Source: Roseibium denhamense (GTDB lineage Bacteria > Pseudomonadota > Alphaproteobacteria > Rhizobiales > Stappiaceae). From it: a stretch of 55,456 nucleotides of DNA. Within the stretch, counting starts at the first letter, position 1. Each line of letters opens with the position of its first letter. Where the stretch lies: the NCBI RefSeq assembly GCF_009711415.1, contig NZ_SMLZ01000086.1, positions 1-55,456 of the forward strand, read 5' to 3'. Shown piece by piece: positions 54,302 to 55,456 of the stretch. Both the position numbers and the translations under genes were made by a program. Under the pieces are notes generated by a model, which saw only the letters and a list, made by a program, of their open reading frames with translations, was not told the origin of the DNA and ran no database searches.

Positions 54302-55456
54302 AGGGCTGCTTTGTAGATGTTGAAGGCGTCCGTCTCTGTTACCTCGCGCGGGTTGTTTACGAGTAGACGGGTCTGTTTCATGGCGTCCGAAGCCATTTTG
54401 GGCAGGTCATTTTCGGAAATGCCAACTTCGCTCAAACGGGTCTGCAGCCCTAACTTTTCTGTAAGTCCTGCAAGACGCTTGGCAAAAGCATCCGCGCGAT
54501 CATTTGGATTGGCAAGATCAATCAGATCTGGAAAAAGGGCCGGGGCAAGTTCCGCATAAGTTTCTGAGGCGACGGCATTATTGTGCTCAAGGACATGCGG
54601 CAGGACCAGCGCGTTGGACAGTCCGTGGGGCACATGAAACGTTCCGCCAATCGGGTAGGCGAGGGCGTGAACGGCCGCCACCGGGGAATTGGCAAAGGCC
54701 ATGCCGGCCAGCATGGACCCGAGCAGCATGCCGCCACGTGCTTCCTTGTTGCCGGGCTCAAAAACGGCTGTTTCGATATGGGTGCCCAGAAGCTTCAAGG
54801 CTTCGATGGCAAGCGTACGCGACAAAGGGTTGTTGTTGGCGGACTTTGACGCATAGGCCTCAATGGCGTGCACCATGGCGTCAACACCGGTGGCGGCGGT
54901 CACGTGAGCAGGCAAGCCCAGGGTCAATAGCGGATCGAGGACCGCTAAGTCCGGCAAGAGAAGTGGCGAAACCACGCCGCGTTTTTCATCTGCGCCGACG
55001 GTCACGATGGAGATGGGGGTCACTTCCGATCCCGTGCCGGCAGTGGTCGGGAGCAAAATGAGGGGAAGGCGCGGGCCCTTGGCATTGCCGATCCCCCAGG
55101 CATGATTCAGGTCTTCCCCGCTGCCGAGCAACAGGGCCACCAGTTTGGCGACATCCAGAGAGGACCCGCCGCCAAATCCGACAATGGAGGTGGCGCCATG
55201 GTCTTGGGCGGCGGCGACGGCCTCCTCAACGAGTTTTTGCGGCGGATCGGCGGCAACCTCCGCGTATTGACCAACGGCAAGACCTTGGGTGGCAAGGGCG
55301 GATACGCACTCTTCTTGAAGGCCAAGCGAAACGATGCCCGGATCCGTGATCAAAAAAGGACGGGCGCCTAAAAAGTCCGCTGCATGAGTGCCGAGATCGG
55401 CAGCAGCGCCCTCTTGAAAAACGATCCGCCCGCTCGTGTTGAATGAAAATGCCCCG
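54298..55456 (-). CDS. Iron-containing alcohol dehydrogenase, 5' end outside window
   Basis: Group III (Fe-ADH) dehydrogenase, partial: 385 codons are in view, the start is beyond 55456. The NAD-binding GFGGGSSLDVAKLVA and the metal-binding AATGVDAMVHAIEAYAS and HALAYPIGGTFHVPHGLSNALVLPHVL His residues are present. The frame is open through the window edge and reads GAFSFNTSGRIVFQEG there, so the TTG at 55353 is not the start. Substrate could be a small alcohol, lactaldehyde or 4-hydroxybutyrate. Confidence 0.92.
   Translation of the reverse strand, partial: GAFSFNTSGRIVFQEGAAADLGTHAADFLGARPFLITDPGIVSLGLQEECVSALATQGLAVGQYAEVAADPPQKLVEEAVAAAQDHGATSIVGFGGGSSLDVAKLVALLLGSGEDLNHAWGIGNAKGPRLPLILLPTTAGTGSEVTPISIVTVGADEKRGVVSPLLLPDLAVLDPLLTLGLPAHVTAATGVDAMVHAIEAYASKSANNNPLSRTLAIEALKLLGTHIETAVFEPGNKEARGGMLLGSMLAGMAFANSPVAAVHALAYPIGGTFHVPHGLSNALVLPHVLEHNNAVASETYAELAPALFPDLIDLANPNDRADAFAKRLAGLTEKLGLQTRLSEVGISENDLPKMASDAMKQTRLLVNNPREVTETDAFNIYKAAL

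Noticed and set aside
55351..55353. TTG 55353 as start of the iron-containing alcohol dehydrogenase
   Set aside because: The frame continues to the window edge with a typical Fe-ADH N-terminal region, so the gene is truncated by the window.
1..55456. tRNA, rRNA, CRISPR, transposase or prophage genes
   Set aside because: Looked for; no cloverleaf, array of direct repeats, transposase or phage structural gene could be supported.

Overview
The window is high-GC and almost fully coding. It reads as an alphaproteobacterial chromosome, most likely from the Hyphomicrobiales/Stappiaceae (Roseibium-Labrenzia) type of marine or plant-associated bacteria. The reasons are the Omp_2-type porin, the dapA-smpB pair, the short MetG, TRAP and phosphonate transporters and a type VI secretion gene. 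The genus is an inference. No rRNA, tRNA, CRISPR array, insertion sequence or prophage was recognised.

Layout. (1) 1-7.4 kb: the edge of a type VI secretion locus, with tssH (ClpV), a GAF-AAA+-Fis sigma-54 activator, a Ser/Thr kinase, and on the other strand a ParA/MinD-like ATPase and a small coiled-coil protein. (2) 7.7-14.6 kb: housekeeping and accessory genes: LysE-family exporter, a first dapA, a GNAT acetyltransferase, metG, a YeiH-family membrane protein, a di-haem peroxidase and a Sel1-repeat protein. (3) 14.7-22.5 kb: the most interesting block. A minus-strand operon encodes an SsuD-like monooxygenase, an aldo-keto reductase, a flavin reductase and a three-part TRAP transporter. It faces a GntR regulator and a Gfo/Idh/MocA oxidoreductase. 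The enzyme set matches the oxidative sulfoquinovose pathway (sulfo-SMO: SmoC, SmoB, SmoA), but with a TRAP importer in place of the ABC importer and a Gfo/Idh/MocA protein that could be an NAD+-dependent sulfoquinovosidase. (4) 22.5-31.9 kb: a small secreted protein, a large SH3-domain cell-envelope protein, an Lrp regulator divergent from a class-V PLP enzyme plus an EgtC-like amidotransferase, a VgrG-tip-like protein, an HD hydrolase, a Cro/C1-type regulator and a glyoxalase-fold protein. (5) 32.5-37.7 kb: a phosphonate uptake locus (hexapeptide acetyltransferase, then phnC-phnD-phnE-phnE) preceded by two Pho-box-like sites. (6) 37.8-51.9 kb: envelope genes: lytic transglycosylase, TPR-GGDEF diguanylate cyclase, an orphan ParA, an alpha-2-macroglobulin, PBP1C, a major porin and an alpha/beta hydrolase. 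(7) 52-55.5 kb: a second dapA, smpB, an acyl-CoA thioesterase and an iron-dependent alcohol dehydrogenase that runs off the window.

How the genes work together. In block 3 the proposed route is: TRAP import of sulfoquinovose or its glycoside, glycoside cleavage by the Gfo/Idh protein, FMNH2-dependent desulfonation by SmoC with flavin from SmoA, then reduction of 6-oxo-glucose to glucose by SmoB. GntR would control both arms from the short divergent intergenic region. In block 5 PhoB would induce uptake of phosphonate-type compounds, but no C-P lyase is in view. The macroglobulin-PBP1C pair is a standard envelope-defence operon. Several genes show unusual starts: an in-frame kinase extension without ATG/GTG/TTG, a possible ATT start for the GGDEF protein, and a divergent gene pair whose start codons overlap.
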